Shown here: positions 52,616-59,416 of the stretch, in pieces
Numbering within the stretch: position 1 is the first letter of the stretch
Layout: each line of letters starts with the position of its first letter
Made by a program: the position numbers and the translations under genes
Notes under the pieces: model-generated
What the model was told of the DNA's origin: nothing
The model's database searches: none
Seen by the model: only the letters and a program-made list of their open reading frames with translations
NCBI GenBank assembly: GCA_029906985.1
Contig: JARYMT010000003.1
Span: forward strand, 78,058-142,057
Source: Microgenomates group bacterium
Lineage (GTDB): Bacteria > Patescibacteriota > Microgenomatia > UBA1406 > GWC2-37-13
Reading direction: 5' to 3'
DNA length: 64,000 nucleotides

Positions 52616-52625
52616 TGTCTGCTAA
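52616..52625 (-). promoter_or_regulatory. Second copy of the chaperone-promoter motif TTAGCAGACA
   Basis: Identical to 17690-17681 in the hrcA promoter and located about 10 bases upstream of the groES -35 box. It also lies in the short gap before the divergent Lon-like gene, so it could serve both. Confidence 0.4.
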
Positions 52626-52647
52626 TTTTAACAATTAACTAAAAACC

Positions 52648-53703
52648 ATGGACAATCAAGACGATCAAGGCATTTTTAAAGAAATAGAAAGACTGCAAAA
52701 AAAACTACTGGCGGCCACCCTGCCTTCTGACTTGCGACAAAAAGCTCAAGAACAAATTGACAGAATTAATTTGGCGATAAAATATGGGGCTAATTTTTCT
52801 CAGATAGATATTGTCAATAAATATATTGATTGGATTGTCAACTTACCTTGGGAAACAACTACGGAAGATATCCTTGATCTAAATCATGCCAAAAATATTT
52901 TAGATAAAAATCATTATGGATTGGAAAAAATTAAAAACAGAATTTTGGAGTATCTTTCGATTTTAACTTTACAAAAACAAAAAAGTAATTTAACAACTTA
53001 TCATGCTCCTGGTCTTTTTTTTGTCGGTCTGGTTGGCACCGGCAAAACATCTTTCGCTATTTCTCTGGCCGAAGCTCTGGGAAGAAAATTTGTCAGAATT
53101 CCTTTTGGCGGCCTCTCTTCGGCGCTTGATTTGCGCGGGCAATCCAAAACCACTCCTGAGGCTGAACCGGGACTGATTATCCGCGCCTTAAGGAAAACCG
53201 CCAGCAAAAATCCTGTAATTTTGCTTGATGAATTAGACCGAATTGCTCCCGAAGCCAGACCAGAAATAATGGGAGTTTTAATTGAGCTTTTAGATCCGGC
53301 CCAAAACATTAATTTCACTGATTATTTTATTGATTATCCTTTTGATTTGAGACAAGCAATTTTTGTGGCGACCGCCAATAATACCAATAACATTTCTACC
53401 GCTGTCTTAGATCGTCTGGAAGTCATTACCATGCCTTCTTATACCGATGAAGAAAAAATTGCCATCGCTAAAAATTATCTCCTCCCCCGGCTCCTTAAAG
53501 AAAGCGGTTTGACCGAACAAAATTTAAAAATTGATGATAACCTCTGGCTTAAATTAACCCGGCCGCTGGGCTTTGATGCCGGCTTGCGAAGCCTTGAAAG
53601 AACGATTGAGGGAATTGTTAGAAAAGTGGCTTTTAAAATCGTCAGTGGTCAAGGAACAAGTTTTTTGATCGACGAAACTAATTTTAAAGAATATATAAGT
53701 TAA
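52648..53703 (+). CDS. Lon-like AAA+ ATPase lacking the protease and N-terminal domains
   Basis: 351 residues matching the middle of Lon: the helical segment before the ATPase (IDWIVNLPWETTTEDILDLNHAKNILDKNHYGLEKIKNRILEYL), Walker A GLVGTGKTS near 131, Walker B VILLDELDRI near 192, a sensor-1-like ATANNTNN near 245 and sensor-2 region FDAGLRSLERTIEGIVRK near 313. The protein stops there: the Ser-Lys protease domain of Lon is absent, as is the N-terminal substrate domain. So it can probably unfold or remodel proteins but not cut them. The gene lies divergent from groES, in a chaperone setting. The start codon sits 6 bases after TAACTA. Confidence 0.82.
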   Translation: MDNQDDQGIFKEIERLQKKLLAATLPSDLRQKAQEQIDRINLAIKYGANFSQIDIVNKYIDWIVNLPWETTTEDILDLNHAKNILDKNHYGLEKIKNRILEYLSILTLQKQKSNLTTYHAPGLFFVGLVGTGKTSFAISLAEALGRKFVRIPFGGLSSALDLRGQSKTTPEAEPGLIIRALRKTASKNPVILLDELDRIAPEARPEIMGVLIELLDPAQNINFTDYFIDYPFDLRQAIFVATANNTNNISTAVLDRLEVITMPSYTDEEKIAIAKNYLLPRLLKESGLTEQNLKIDDNLWLKLTRPLGFDAGLRSLERTIEGIVRKVAFKIVSGQGTSFLIDETNFKEYIS

Positions 53704-53708
53704 GATTT

Positions 53709-54179
53709 TTAAGTATATCTATCGGCAACTTTTGAGGCGCCATAAGATTGTGGTTTTATTTTAACATCATAACCGCTGCTTCTGATCATTCCAACTACCT
53801 CGGTAATCAAATCTCTTGTCTCTCCGTTTTTACCGATATCGACATGGATTTGGATGTTGTATTTGGAAATGCCATTGGTCTTAAAAAAATTGACAAAATT
53901 TTCTGAAGTTTGTAAAGACATTGTCGCTTCTTGATAAATCCTTTCTTTAAGGCTGATTTTTCGCTTAATTACTTCTCGCCGCCAAAAATATATTCCACCG
54001 TAACCAACCCGATGAATAATAAGGGCGGAAACAAAATCATAAGTCTCTTTTTTTACTTTCTGCGAATCTGAACCAACAATAATTTCATAATGGGCCTTTT
54101 TGTCAGAGGCCATAAAAGAAGAGATAATTTTTTTCAAATCTTCTAAACTAACTTTACCGTATGTCGGACTATAATACAT
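53709..54179 (-). CDS. DUF458 (YkuK-like) RNase H-fold protein
   Basis: 156 residues. IIVGSDSQ near residue 40 and HVDIGKNGETRDLI near 115 hold the acidic residues expected of an RNase H-like fold, and VVGMIRSSGYDVKIKPQSYGASKVADRYT is the family's typical ending. The function of the family (found in Firmicutes and CPR) is unknown; a nuclease is suspected. Three bases downstream of rtcB on the same strand, so perhaps part of the RNA-repair unit. Confidence 0.82.
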   Translation of the reverse strand: MYYSPTYGKVSLEDLKKIISSFMASDKKAHYEIIVGSDSQKVKKETYDFVSALIIHRVGYGGIYFWRREVIKRKISLKERIYQEATMSLQTSENFVNFFKTNGISKYNIQIHVDIGKNGETRDLITEVVGMIRSSGYDVKIKPQSYGASKVADRYT

Positions 54180-54182
54180 AAG

Positions 54183-55610
54183 TTATCCTTTGATATTTCC
54201 TATCGGCTTAAAATAAGCGACTGGCTTTGACAAGCCGGCCAGATTTATAGATTTTACCACATCGGAAATGTTTTTGTAAGCAACGCCCGCTTCTTCTGCC
54301 AATCCGGCAAATGAAGCTGATTTGACATAAATCCCTTTTTGTTTCATCTCTTGCCAGAGCTTTTCACCCCTGATTTCTTTTTTTGCCCTTGCCCGGGACA
54401 TGGTCCGGCCGGAGCCATGGGCAGTCGAACCATAACTTTTGAGCAAAGCCTCATTGGTACCCATCAAAAGATAGCTTCCTGTCTCCATCGAACCTCCAAT
54501 AATTACCGGCTGATTAGGAAAAGATCTGGTTGCCCCTTTTCGGTGAATAAAAAAACGCCCTTTTTTTTGACTTTCCGGAACTTGATGATTCTCAAATTTA
54601 CCAATGTTATGGGCAACATCATAAACTAGATCCATGGCCAGCTCTTCAGCTTTCTTACCCAAAACCTGGCTAAAGACTTTTCTAATTTGATAAGTAATCA
54701 ACTGCCGGTTAACAAAAGCAAAATTAGCCGCACCAGCCATCGCTGATAAATAACTTTTTGCCTCAGTCGTCTTTATTGGCAAACAGGCTAATTGACGATC
54801 TTTTGGCCGATAATTAAAACCGGTCATTTTTTTCTCAAACAAACGCAAATAATCTGAACAAACCTGATGGCCCAATCCCCGAGATCCGCAATGAATCATC
54901 ACCATAACCTGATTTTCGGCAATAATTCCTAATTTTTCTGCTGATGATTGATCAATAATTTTTTCCACTTTTTGAATTTCCAAATAATGATTGCCTGAAC
55001 CTAAAGTGGCTAATTGATTTATTCCTCTTTCTTTTGCCTCTTTAGAAATGGCAAAAAAATCTGCTCCGGCAATCCGGCCGTTATTCTCAATATGGTTAAT
55101 GTCTTTTTCCCAGAGAAAATTTTTCCAAGAAGATAATTCAAAAACCCCGCCCTCAATAATTTTTTTTAAATCATTTTCTTTAAATTTTAAAAATCCCCGG
55201 CGACCAAGACCGGCAGGAACCGCCTCAAAAAGTTTGTTAATTAGTGGCCGAATCCAAGATTTTAATTGATCAAAGAAAAGATTGGTTTTTATCAAACGCA
55301 TACCACAATTTATATCGTAACCAATGGCTCCGGGTGAAATATAACCGTCAGTCCCATCCATAGCAAAAACAGTTCCAATCGGAGCGCCATAACCCGAATG
55401 GGCATCGGGCATAAGACAAACCGGGCCAACTAATCCGGGCAATTCTGCCACATTTTTTGCCTGAAGAAAAACCGCCTCTTCCATTTTTTTTATGAGGTCT
55501 TCTTCGGCAAAAACAAAAATCACTTCGGTGTTAGGGGTTTTTTCTATCTTCCAAATGGCTTCAGTTTTTTTCTGTAAATCAAAATTAAATATTTTCATTT
55601 TAGACATCAA
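54183..55610 (-). CDS. rtcB: RNA ligase RtcB
   Basis: Joins RNA 2',3'-cyclic-phosphate or 3'-phosphate ends to 5'-OH ends, using GTP and Mn2+. 475 residues. Metal-binding Asp and Cys are in GAIGYDINCGMRL near 96, further ligands in MIHCGSRGLGHQV near 240, GSMETGSYLLMGTNEALLKSYGS near 370, and the guanylylated His in TAHGSGRTMSRA near 400. The start overlaps the archease gene by 11 bases, and the two proteins work together. No tRNA intron was found among the tRNA genes in this window, so the role is more likely RNA repair than splicing. Confidence 0.95.
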   Translation of the reverse strand: MMSKMKIFNFDLQKKTEAIWKIEKTPNTEVIFVFAEEDLIKKMEEAVFLQAKNVAELPGLVGPVCLMPDAHSGYGAPIGTVFAMDGTDGYISPGAIGYDINCGMRLIKTNLFFDQLKSWIRPLINKLFEAVPAGLGRRGFLKFKENDLKKIIEGGVFELSSWKNFLWEKDINHIENNGRIAGADFFAISKEAKERGINQLATLGSGNHYLEIQKVEKIIDQSSAEKLGIIAENQVMVMIHCGSRGLGHQVCSDYLRLFEKKMTGFNYRPKDRQLACLPIKTTEAKSYLSAMAGAANFAFVNRQLITYQIRKVFSQVLGKKAEELAMDLVYDVAHNIGKFENHQVPESQKKGRFFIHRKGATRSFPNQPVIIGGSMETGSYLLMGTNEALLKSYGSTAHGSGRTMSRARAKKEIRGEKLWQEMKQKGIYVKSASFAGLAEEAGVAYKNISDVVKSINLAGLSKPVAYFKPIGNIKG

Positions 55611-56016
55611 AAACTAGTTTTGCCCGGTAATAATTTTTTGCCTTTTTAACTAAAAAGCTATGGTAAGTAAGGGCTTTTATATCAGTTTTTATTGGCAGGG
55701 TTAAAGAAATTTTATCACCAATTAATTGACCAATTAAATGATTTTTTAACAATCTTAATTTAGCTTCTTTAAAAAGGATATTTTGACTATCTTTTAAGTA
55801 AATCAATTGCTCGACAAAATTAAATAGCAATTTGGGGAAACTTGATTCTTTTATCTTGATTTTTATTTTATATTTAGATTTTAATTTCTTAATATCGGTA
55901 ATGATTGAGGTAAAAGCTAACAAACTATTTTTTAATAATTTTTCTTTATCTTGACCATAAACAACGACCATGATATCGGCGATACTTTTGTTCTCATCTA
56001 AAAACCATTTTTTCAT
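55600..56016 (-). CDS. Archease (RtcB activator)
   Basis: 138 residues. The N-terminal DIMVVVYGQDKEKLLKNSLLAFTSIIT and C-terminal LPIKTDIKALTYHSFLVKKAKNYYRAKLVFDV match archease, which helps RtcB reload GTP. The acidic Asp near the start (ADI) and the final Asp of VFDV, which bind metal, are present. TAAAAT lies 6 bases before the ATG, again leaderless. Overlap with rtcB by 11 bases. Confidence 0.88.
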   Translation of the reverse strand: MKKWFLDENKSIADIMVVVYGQDKEKLLKNSLLAFTSIITDIKKLKSKYKIKIKIKESSFPKLLFNFVEQLIYLKDSQNILFKEAKLRLLKNHLIGQLIGDKISLTLPIKTDIKALTYHSFLVKKAKNYYRAKLVFDV

Positions 56017-56037
56017 AATTATATTTTAGCATTCTGG

Positions 56038-56043
56038 TATACT
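56038..56043 (+). promoter_or_regulatory. Extended -10 box upstream of tRNA-Cys
   Basis: TGG-TATACT, an extended -10, lies about 70 bases before the tRNA. A pre-tRNA with a leader would be trimmed by RNase P. The ATG that follows 3 bases later is too close to be translated from this promoter. Confidence 0.45.
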
Positions 56044-56113
56044 AATATGAGGTTGATTGAGCCTGATGACGAAGTGAAAATTCAGCTTAGGGTCCCAGTA
56101 TATCTTGTCAAAT

Positions 56114-56185
56114 GGCCCGGTGGCGAAGAGGTAACGCGGTTGTCTGCAAAACAACTATGCACCGGTTCAAGTCCGGTCCGGGCCT
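56114..56185 (+). tRNA. tRNA-Cys(GCA)
   Basis: 72 bases. Acceptor GGCCCGG/CCGGGCC, anticodon stem GTTGT/ACAAC with loop CTGCAAA (GCA), T-arm ACCGG-TTCAAGT-CCGGT, discriminator U. CCA is not encoded. Confidence 0.95.
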
Positions 56186-56328
56186 CTATAAAATTTGATT
56201 TGGCTGTGTGTGATCCCGAAGCTCTATTCCGACAAAGTCGGAAACATGCTTCTGGAATAAAATAGTTATTGGGGGGATTCGATTCCCCTTCAAGCTTCAA
56301 GATTAGCTTTTAAATAAAGGCTAAATTT

Positions 56329-56415
56329 GGAGGGTTGGCCGAGCGGTTTATGGCGCAGGTCTTGAAAACCTGTGGGCGAAAGCCCTCAGAGGTTCGAATC
56401 CTCTACCCTCCGCCA
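56329..56415 (+). tRNA. tRNA-Ser(UGA)
   Basis: 87 bases including encoded CCA. Acceptor GGAGGGT/ACCCTCC, discriminator G, anticodon loop CTTGAAA (UGA), a long variable arm (GTGGGCGAAAGCCCTC) and T-arm AGAGG-TTCGAAT-CCTCT. Confidence 0.95.
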
Positions 56416-56471
56416 GTTGAGGGGGATATATTTCTAAATAACTTTCCTCAAATTTAAAAAGAAAAAAATAG

Positions 56472-56477
56472 TAAAAT
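56472..56477 (+). promoter_or_regulatory. -10 box of a leaderless promoter for the GT2 gene
   Basis: TAAAAT ends 6 bases before the ATG at 56484. No ribosome-binding site. Confidence 0.45.
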
Positions 56478-56483
56478 AGAAAA

Positions 56484-57227
56484 ATGTTTTATTTTTCCAT
56501 CGTCATTCCCACTTTAAATGAACAAAAAAGACTTCCTAATCTTTTAATTTGCTTGGAAAACCAAACGGAAAAAGATTTCGAAGTTATTATCTCGGACAGC
56601 AATTCGGTCGATGGAACAAGATTGGTGGCCAAAGAATTTGAGAAAAAAATAGTCAATTTAAAATTTGTCAATTCAAAAGCAAAAAATGTCAGCGCCGCCA
56701 GAAATTTTGGGGCTTCTTTAGCTAAAGGAAATTATTTAATCTTTTTTGATGCCGATGTAGAATTTGAAAAAAACTTTTTAGAAAAAGTTAAAAAATTAAC
56801 AAAAAATAATAATTTAGACGTATTGACTGTATGGAATCGTCCGAAAGAAAAAAAATTGACTTTCCTGTTTATTCTTGGTCTTTTAAACTTATCAATGAGT
56901 ATTTTTCAAAATATCAAACCATCGGCTAACGGCCCCTGTATTATTATTAAAAAAAATTTATTTGACCGGTTAAAAGGCTTTGATGAATCAATTGTTTTTG
57001 GTGAAGATTTCGACTTAATCCAAAGGGCTGATCGGCTAAAAGCTAATTTTAAAGTTTTTCCAAAACCAATTCTTTATGTCTCAACAAGAAGATTTGAAAA
57101 AGAAGGAATTTTTTTAAGTCTTTACAAATCGATTAAAGCAATTATTTATCAATTATTCCTTGGACCGATAAGAAAACCAATTTTTGAATATAAAATGGGA
57201 GGGCAATATTATGAAAATAAAAAATGA
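56484..57227 (+). CDS. GT2 glycosyltransferase with C-terminal membrane-associated segment
   Basis: 247 residues: VIPTLNEQKRLPNLLICLENQTEKDFEVIISDSNSVDGT at the N-terminus, the metal-binding DAD in YLIFFDADVEFE near 93, and the acceptor motif GFDESIVFGEDFDLIQRA near 175. It lacks more than one strong membrane helix (FLFILGLLNLSMSIF near 130). It transfers a sugar to an unknown acceptor, probably for surface glycans. The gene overlaps the next (Nudix) by 17 bases. Confidence 0.85.
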   Translation: MFYFSIVIPTLNEQKRLPNLLICLENQTEKDFEVIISDSNSVDGTRLVAKEFEKKIVNLKFVNSKAKNVSAARNFGASLAKGNYLIFFDADVEFEKNFLEKVKKLTKNNNLDVLTVWNRPKEKKLTFLFILGLLNLSMSIFQNIKPSANGPCIIIKKNLFDRLKGFDESIVFGEDFDLIQRADRLKANFKVFPKPILYVSTRRFEKEGIFLSLYKSIKAIIYQLFLGPIRKPIFEYKMGGQYYENKK

Positions 57228-57672
57228 AGTTTCTGCCGGCGGAATTGTTTATAAAAAAATCGTACTTAATTCAAAAACCGATCGTTTGTGGTTGGTATGC
57301 CAACACTCTCAACATAAAGGCTGGGTTTTCCCTAAGGGACTAGTTGGCGATAAAAAAGCCGATGAATCGATGGAAGAAGCCGCTTTACGAGAAGTAGAAG
57401 AAGAGGGCGGTGTCAAAACAAAAATTGTCGGCCACCAACCGATTAAAGTCCAATATATGTACCGTTTTCAGAACTATTTAGTCAAAAAAACGGTTTATTA
57501 TTTTTTAATGGAATATCTTTCAGGTGATCCAAAAAACCATGACTGGGAGGTTTCAGAAGCTAAATTTATTACCGAAGATGCGGTAAAAAAAATTCTCACT
57601 TATCCATCTGATAAAGAAGCTTTCAATAAAATATTGACTTTTTTAAAAAAAATAAACAACCATATCCATTAA
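57211..57672 (+). CDS. Nudix hydrolase
   Basis: 153 residues from the ATG at 57211, which is preceded by GGGAGG. The Nudix box is GLVGDKKADESMEEAALREVEEEGGV, matching GX5EX7REUXEEXGU near residue 45. The N-terminus KIKNEVSAGGIVYKK resembles the MutT/Ap4A hydrolase group. The nucleotide substrate is unknown. Overlapping the GT2 gene, it may share its transcript. Confidence 0.85.
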   Translation: MKIKNEVSAGGIVYKKIVLNSKTDRLWLVCQHSQHKGWVFPKGLVGDKKADESMEEAALREVEEEGGVKTKIVGHQPIKVQYMYRFQNYLVKKTVYYFLMEYLSGDPKNHDWEVSEAKFITEDAVKKILTYPSDKEAFNKILTFLKKINNHIH

Positions 57673-57686
57673 CCACGCTCACGCTC

Positions 57687-57712
57687 ACTACAATTAATTA
57701 ATTAATTGTAGT
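57687..57712. repeat. Perfect 26-bp palindrome
   Basis: ACTACAATTAATT is followed directly by its exact reverse complement. It could act as a weak terminator after the Nudix gene (an AGAGAGTTTTT follows) or as a protein-binding site. The flanking AACCAC and GTGGTT (about 57671 and 57740) form a wider inverted pair. Confidence 0.6.
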
Positions 57713-57765
57713 AGAGAGTTTTTAAGTGGTATTGTTAATGTGGTTGTTAATTTTTGATTCTGTCA

Positions 57766-57808
57766 TAGATTTTGTCTCAATAGATATTTTGTCTCAATAG
57801 ATATTTTT
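57766..57808. repeat. 17-bp tandem repeat, about 2.5 copies
   Basis: The unit TAGATATTTTGTCTCAA is repeated with a slightly shortened first copy and a truncated last. The rest of the gap 57673-57966 is AT-rich with TTATT-type runs and no supported gene. Confidence 0.6.
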
Positions 57809-57966
57809 GCCCTAGTTTTATCAGTCGCCCATTAGTTGTTTATTGGTTATTTATTATTTATTTATCTTTTGCTTATTGTTACTTTAATTATTTATTTTAA
57901 GAGTCGGTGTTGAAAGTCAAAAAAGTATTACAAACATTCTTGGCAGTCTTTAATCGTTGTTATTTT

Positions 57967-58041
57967 TGGAGCGGTGGAAGGGATTCGAACCCTCGACCTT
58001 CTCCTTGGCAAGGAGACATTCTACCACTGAACTACCACCGC
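57967..58041 (-). tRNA. tRNA-Gly(GCC)
   Basis: 75 bases with encoded CCA. Acceptor GCGGTGG/CCACCGC, anticodon GCC in loop TTGCCAA, T-arm GAGGG-TTCGAAT-CCCTT, discriminator U. First (3'-most) of five minus-strand tRNAs. Confidence 0.95.
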
Positions 58042-58043
58042 TT

Positions 58044-58119
58044 TGGTGCCGAGGGTCAGAGTCGAACTGACATCTGAGGTTTTTCAGACCCCCGCCGTGA
58101 CCACCTTGGCTACCTCGGC
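58044..58119 (-). tRNA. tRNA-Phe(GAA)
   Basis: 76 bases with encoded CCA. Acceptor GCCGAGG/CCTCGGC, anticodon stem GGGGT/ACCTC with one wobble and loop CTGAAAA (GAA), T-arm GTCAG-TTCGACT-CTGAC, discriminator A. Confidence 0.92.
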
Positions 58120-58210
58120 TTAAAAAATCTTGGTATTAATTATAAAAAATAAATCAAATCTTATCTTCTGATTTAGAAACTAAACCAATTTTAACTAAAC
58201 TATTTTCTTG

Positions 58211-58283
58211 TGGAGCCGGATGGAATCGAACCATCTACATCGATCTTATAAGGATCGCGTTCTGACCGGTGAACTACGGCTCC
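58211..58283 (-). tRNA. tRNA-Ile(UAU)
   Basis: 73 bases, no encoded CCA. Acceptor GGAGCCG/CGGCTCC, D-arm GTTC/GAAC, anticodon stem CGATC/GATCG with loop CTTATAA, giving anticodon UAU, which reads AUA. T-arm GATGG-TTCGATT-CCATC, discriminator A. This is the rare type; most bacteria read AUA with a lysidine-modified CAU anticodon. Confidence 0.9.
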
Positions 58284-58435
58284 TATTATAAACTTATTTA
58301 TTATACAAAATCAAATATCACTTTGAAAAAGTTTTTTTATTTATTGAATTGTCAATAACAATAATATGAAAAAGTTTTAACCTGTTTTGAAAAAGGGTAA
58401 AAGCCATAAAGAGCAAAGAAGAAAAAATATCTCAG

Positions 58436-58507
58436 TGGACCGAAGGAGACTTGAACTCCTAACCTCTGCAATGCGAATGCAGCGCTCTACCGTTGAGCTA
58501 TCGGCCC
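58436..58507 (-). tRNA. tRNA-Ala(CGC)
   Basis: 72 bases, no encoded CCA. Acceptor GGGCCGA/TCGGTCC with the G3:U70 wobble that marks tRNA-Ala, anticodon stem CTGCA/TGCAG with loop TTCGCAT (CGC), T-arm AGGAG-TTCAAGT-CTCCT, discriminator A. Confidence 0.95.
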
Positions 58508-58536
58508 TATTTTAAACGGTTAATTTTTTAATAACT

Positions 58537-58611
58537 TGGTGTCTCCGGAGAGAATTGAACTCTCATCAAAGGCTCCGGAAGCCCTTATTCTATCCGTTGA
58601 ACTACGGAGAC
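58537..58611 (-). tRNA. tRNA-Arg(CCG)
   Basis: 75 bases with encoded CCA. Acceptor GTCTCCG/CGGAGAC, anticodon stem AGGGC/GCCTT with loop TTCCGGA (CCG), T-arm GAGAG-TTCAATT-CTCTC, discriminator A. It reads CGG. Confidence 0.92.
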
Positions 58612-58612
58612 A

Positions 58613-59392
58613 TTACTTGATTATTTGTAGCAATATTATAGCAAGAATTATCCGATATATTCCAAACAAAACTAAGGAATTTTTCTTCAAATAAGCAATC
58701 AGCCATTTAATTGAAAAATAAGCGGTAATAAATGAAGTAATTAAACCTAAAGATAAAATTAAAAGATGACCATCGCCTAAAATTAATTGAAAATTGGTTT
58801 TTAATAAATCAAGTCCTGATGCCGCTAAAATTGTTGGTACCGCCAATAAAAAAGAATATTCGGCTGCCTCCTCCCGCCGGTAACCCATAATCATCATCGC
58901 CACGATCACTATCCCCGACCGAGAGACACCTGGAACAACTGATAAAGCTTGATTAATGCCAATAATGATCGCTTCGGTTATAGTCATATCTTTGATTGAT
59001 TTTTGCAGAAAAAGTTTTTGCTTTTTGATTAAAAACTCGGTTAATAAAAAAATCAACCCGACGGAAATAAGAGAAAAAAATATTAAATTATATGACTCAA
59101 AAAATATGTTTTTTATCGTCTTATAAAGTAAAAAACCAATAACGGCTGTCGGAATAAAGGAAAAAATAATTTTTTTGATTAACAGTTTATTGGATAAAAT
59201 CAAACGAAGATAAATAAAAATTACCGCCATTATCGCTCCCGACTGAATGAAAACCTCAAAAAATTTTTGAAAGTCATTTTGGGAAAGTTTCAATAAGAGG
59301 CTGGCTAAAATTAAATGACCGGTCGAAGAAATTGGCAGAAATTCAGTTATTCCTTCGATTATTCCCAAAATAACTGAATGAAAAAGCGTCAT
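58613..59392 (-). CDS. uppP: Undecaprenyl-diphosphatase (UppP/BacA)
   Basis: Recycles the C55 lipid carrier of peptidoglycan and glycan synthesis. From MTLFHSVILG it is 259 residues with seven to eight membrane helices. The family motifs GIIEGITEFLPISSTGHLIL and VPGVSRSGIVI are intact. Earlier Met codons exist at 59410 and upstream, but the ATG at 59392 sits 6 bases from a TATAAT and is at the usual family start, so it is preferred. The stop lies one base from tRNA-Arg. Confidence 0.93.
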   Translation of the reverse strand: MTLFHSVILGIIEGITEFLPISSTGHLILASLLLKLSQNDFQKFFEVFIQSGAIMAVIFIYLRLILSNKLLIKKIIFSFIPTAVIGFLLYKTIKNIFFESYNLIFFSLISVGLIFLLTEFLIKKQKLFLQKSIKDMTITEAIIIGINQALSVVPGVSRSGIVIVAMMIMGYRREEAAEYSFLLAVPTILAASGLDLLKTNFQLILGDGHLLILSLGLITSFITAYFSIKWLIAYLKKNSLVLFGIYRIILAIILLQIIK

Positions 59393-59398
59393 TGATAA

Positions 59399-59408
59399 AT
59401 TATAATTC
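59399..59408. promoter_or_regulatory. Palindromic -10 shared by uppP and the GT4 gene
   Basis: AATTATAATT reads the same on both strands. On the minus strand its TATAAT is 6 bases before the uppP ATG at 59392; on the plus strand TATAAT (59401-59406) is 10 bases before the ATG at 59417. One sequence can serve both divergent genes. Confidence 0.5.
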
Positions 59409-59416
59409 ATAAATGT

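Noticed and set aside
56047-56265. 72-residue protein across tRNA-Cys
   Set aside because: It overlaps a perfect tRNA and lies 3 bases after its promoter's -10 box; the opposite-strand frame is equally meaningless.
56270-56300. tmRNA start (GGATTCGA motif)
   Set aside because: The rest of tmRNA does not fit before tRNA-Ser begins at 56329, and no tag frame or matching 3' end was found.
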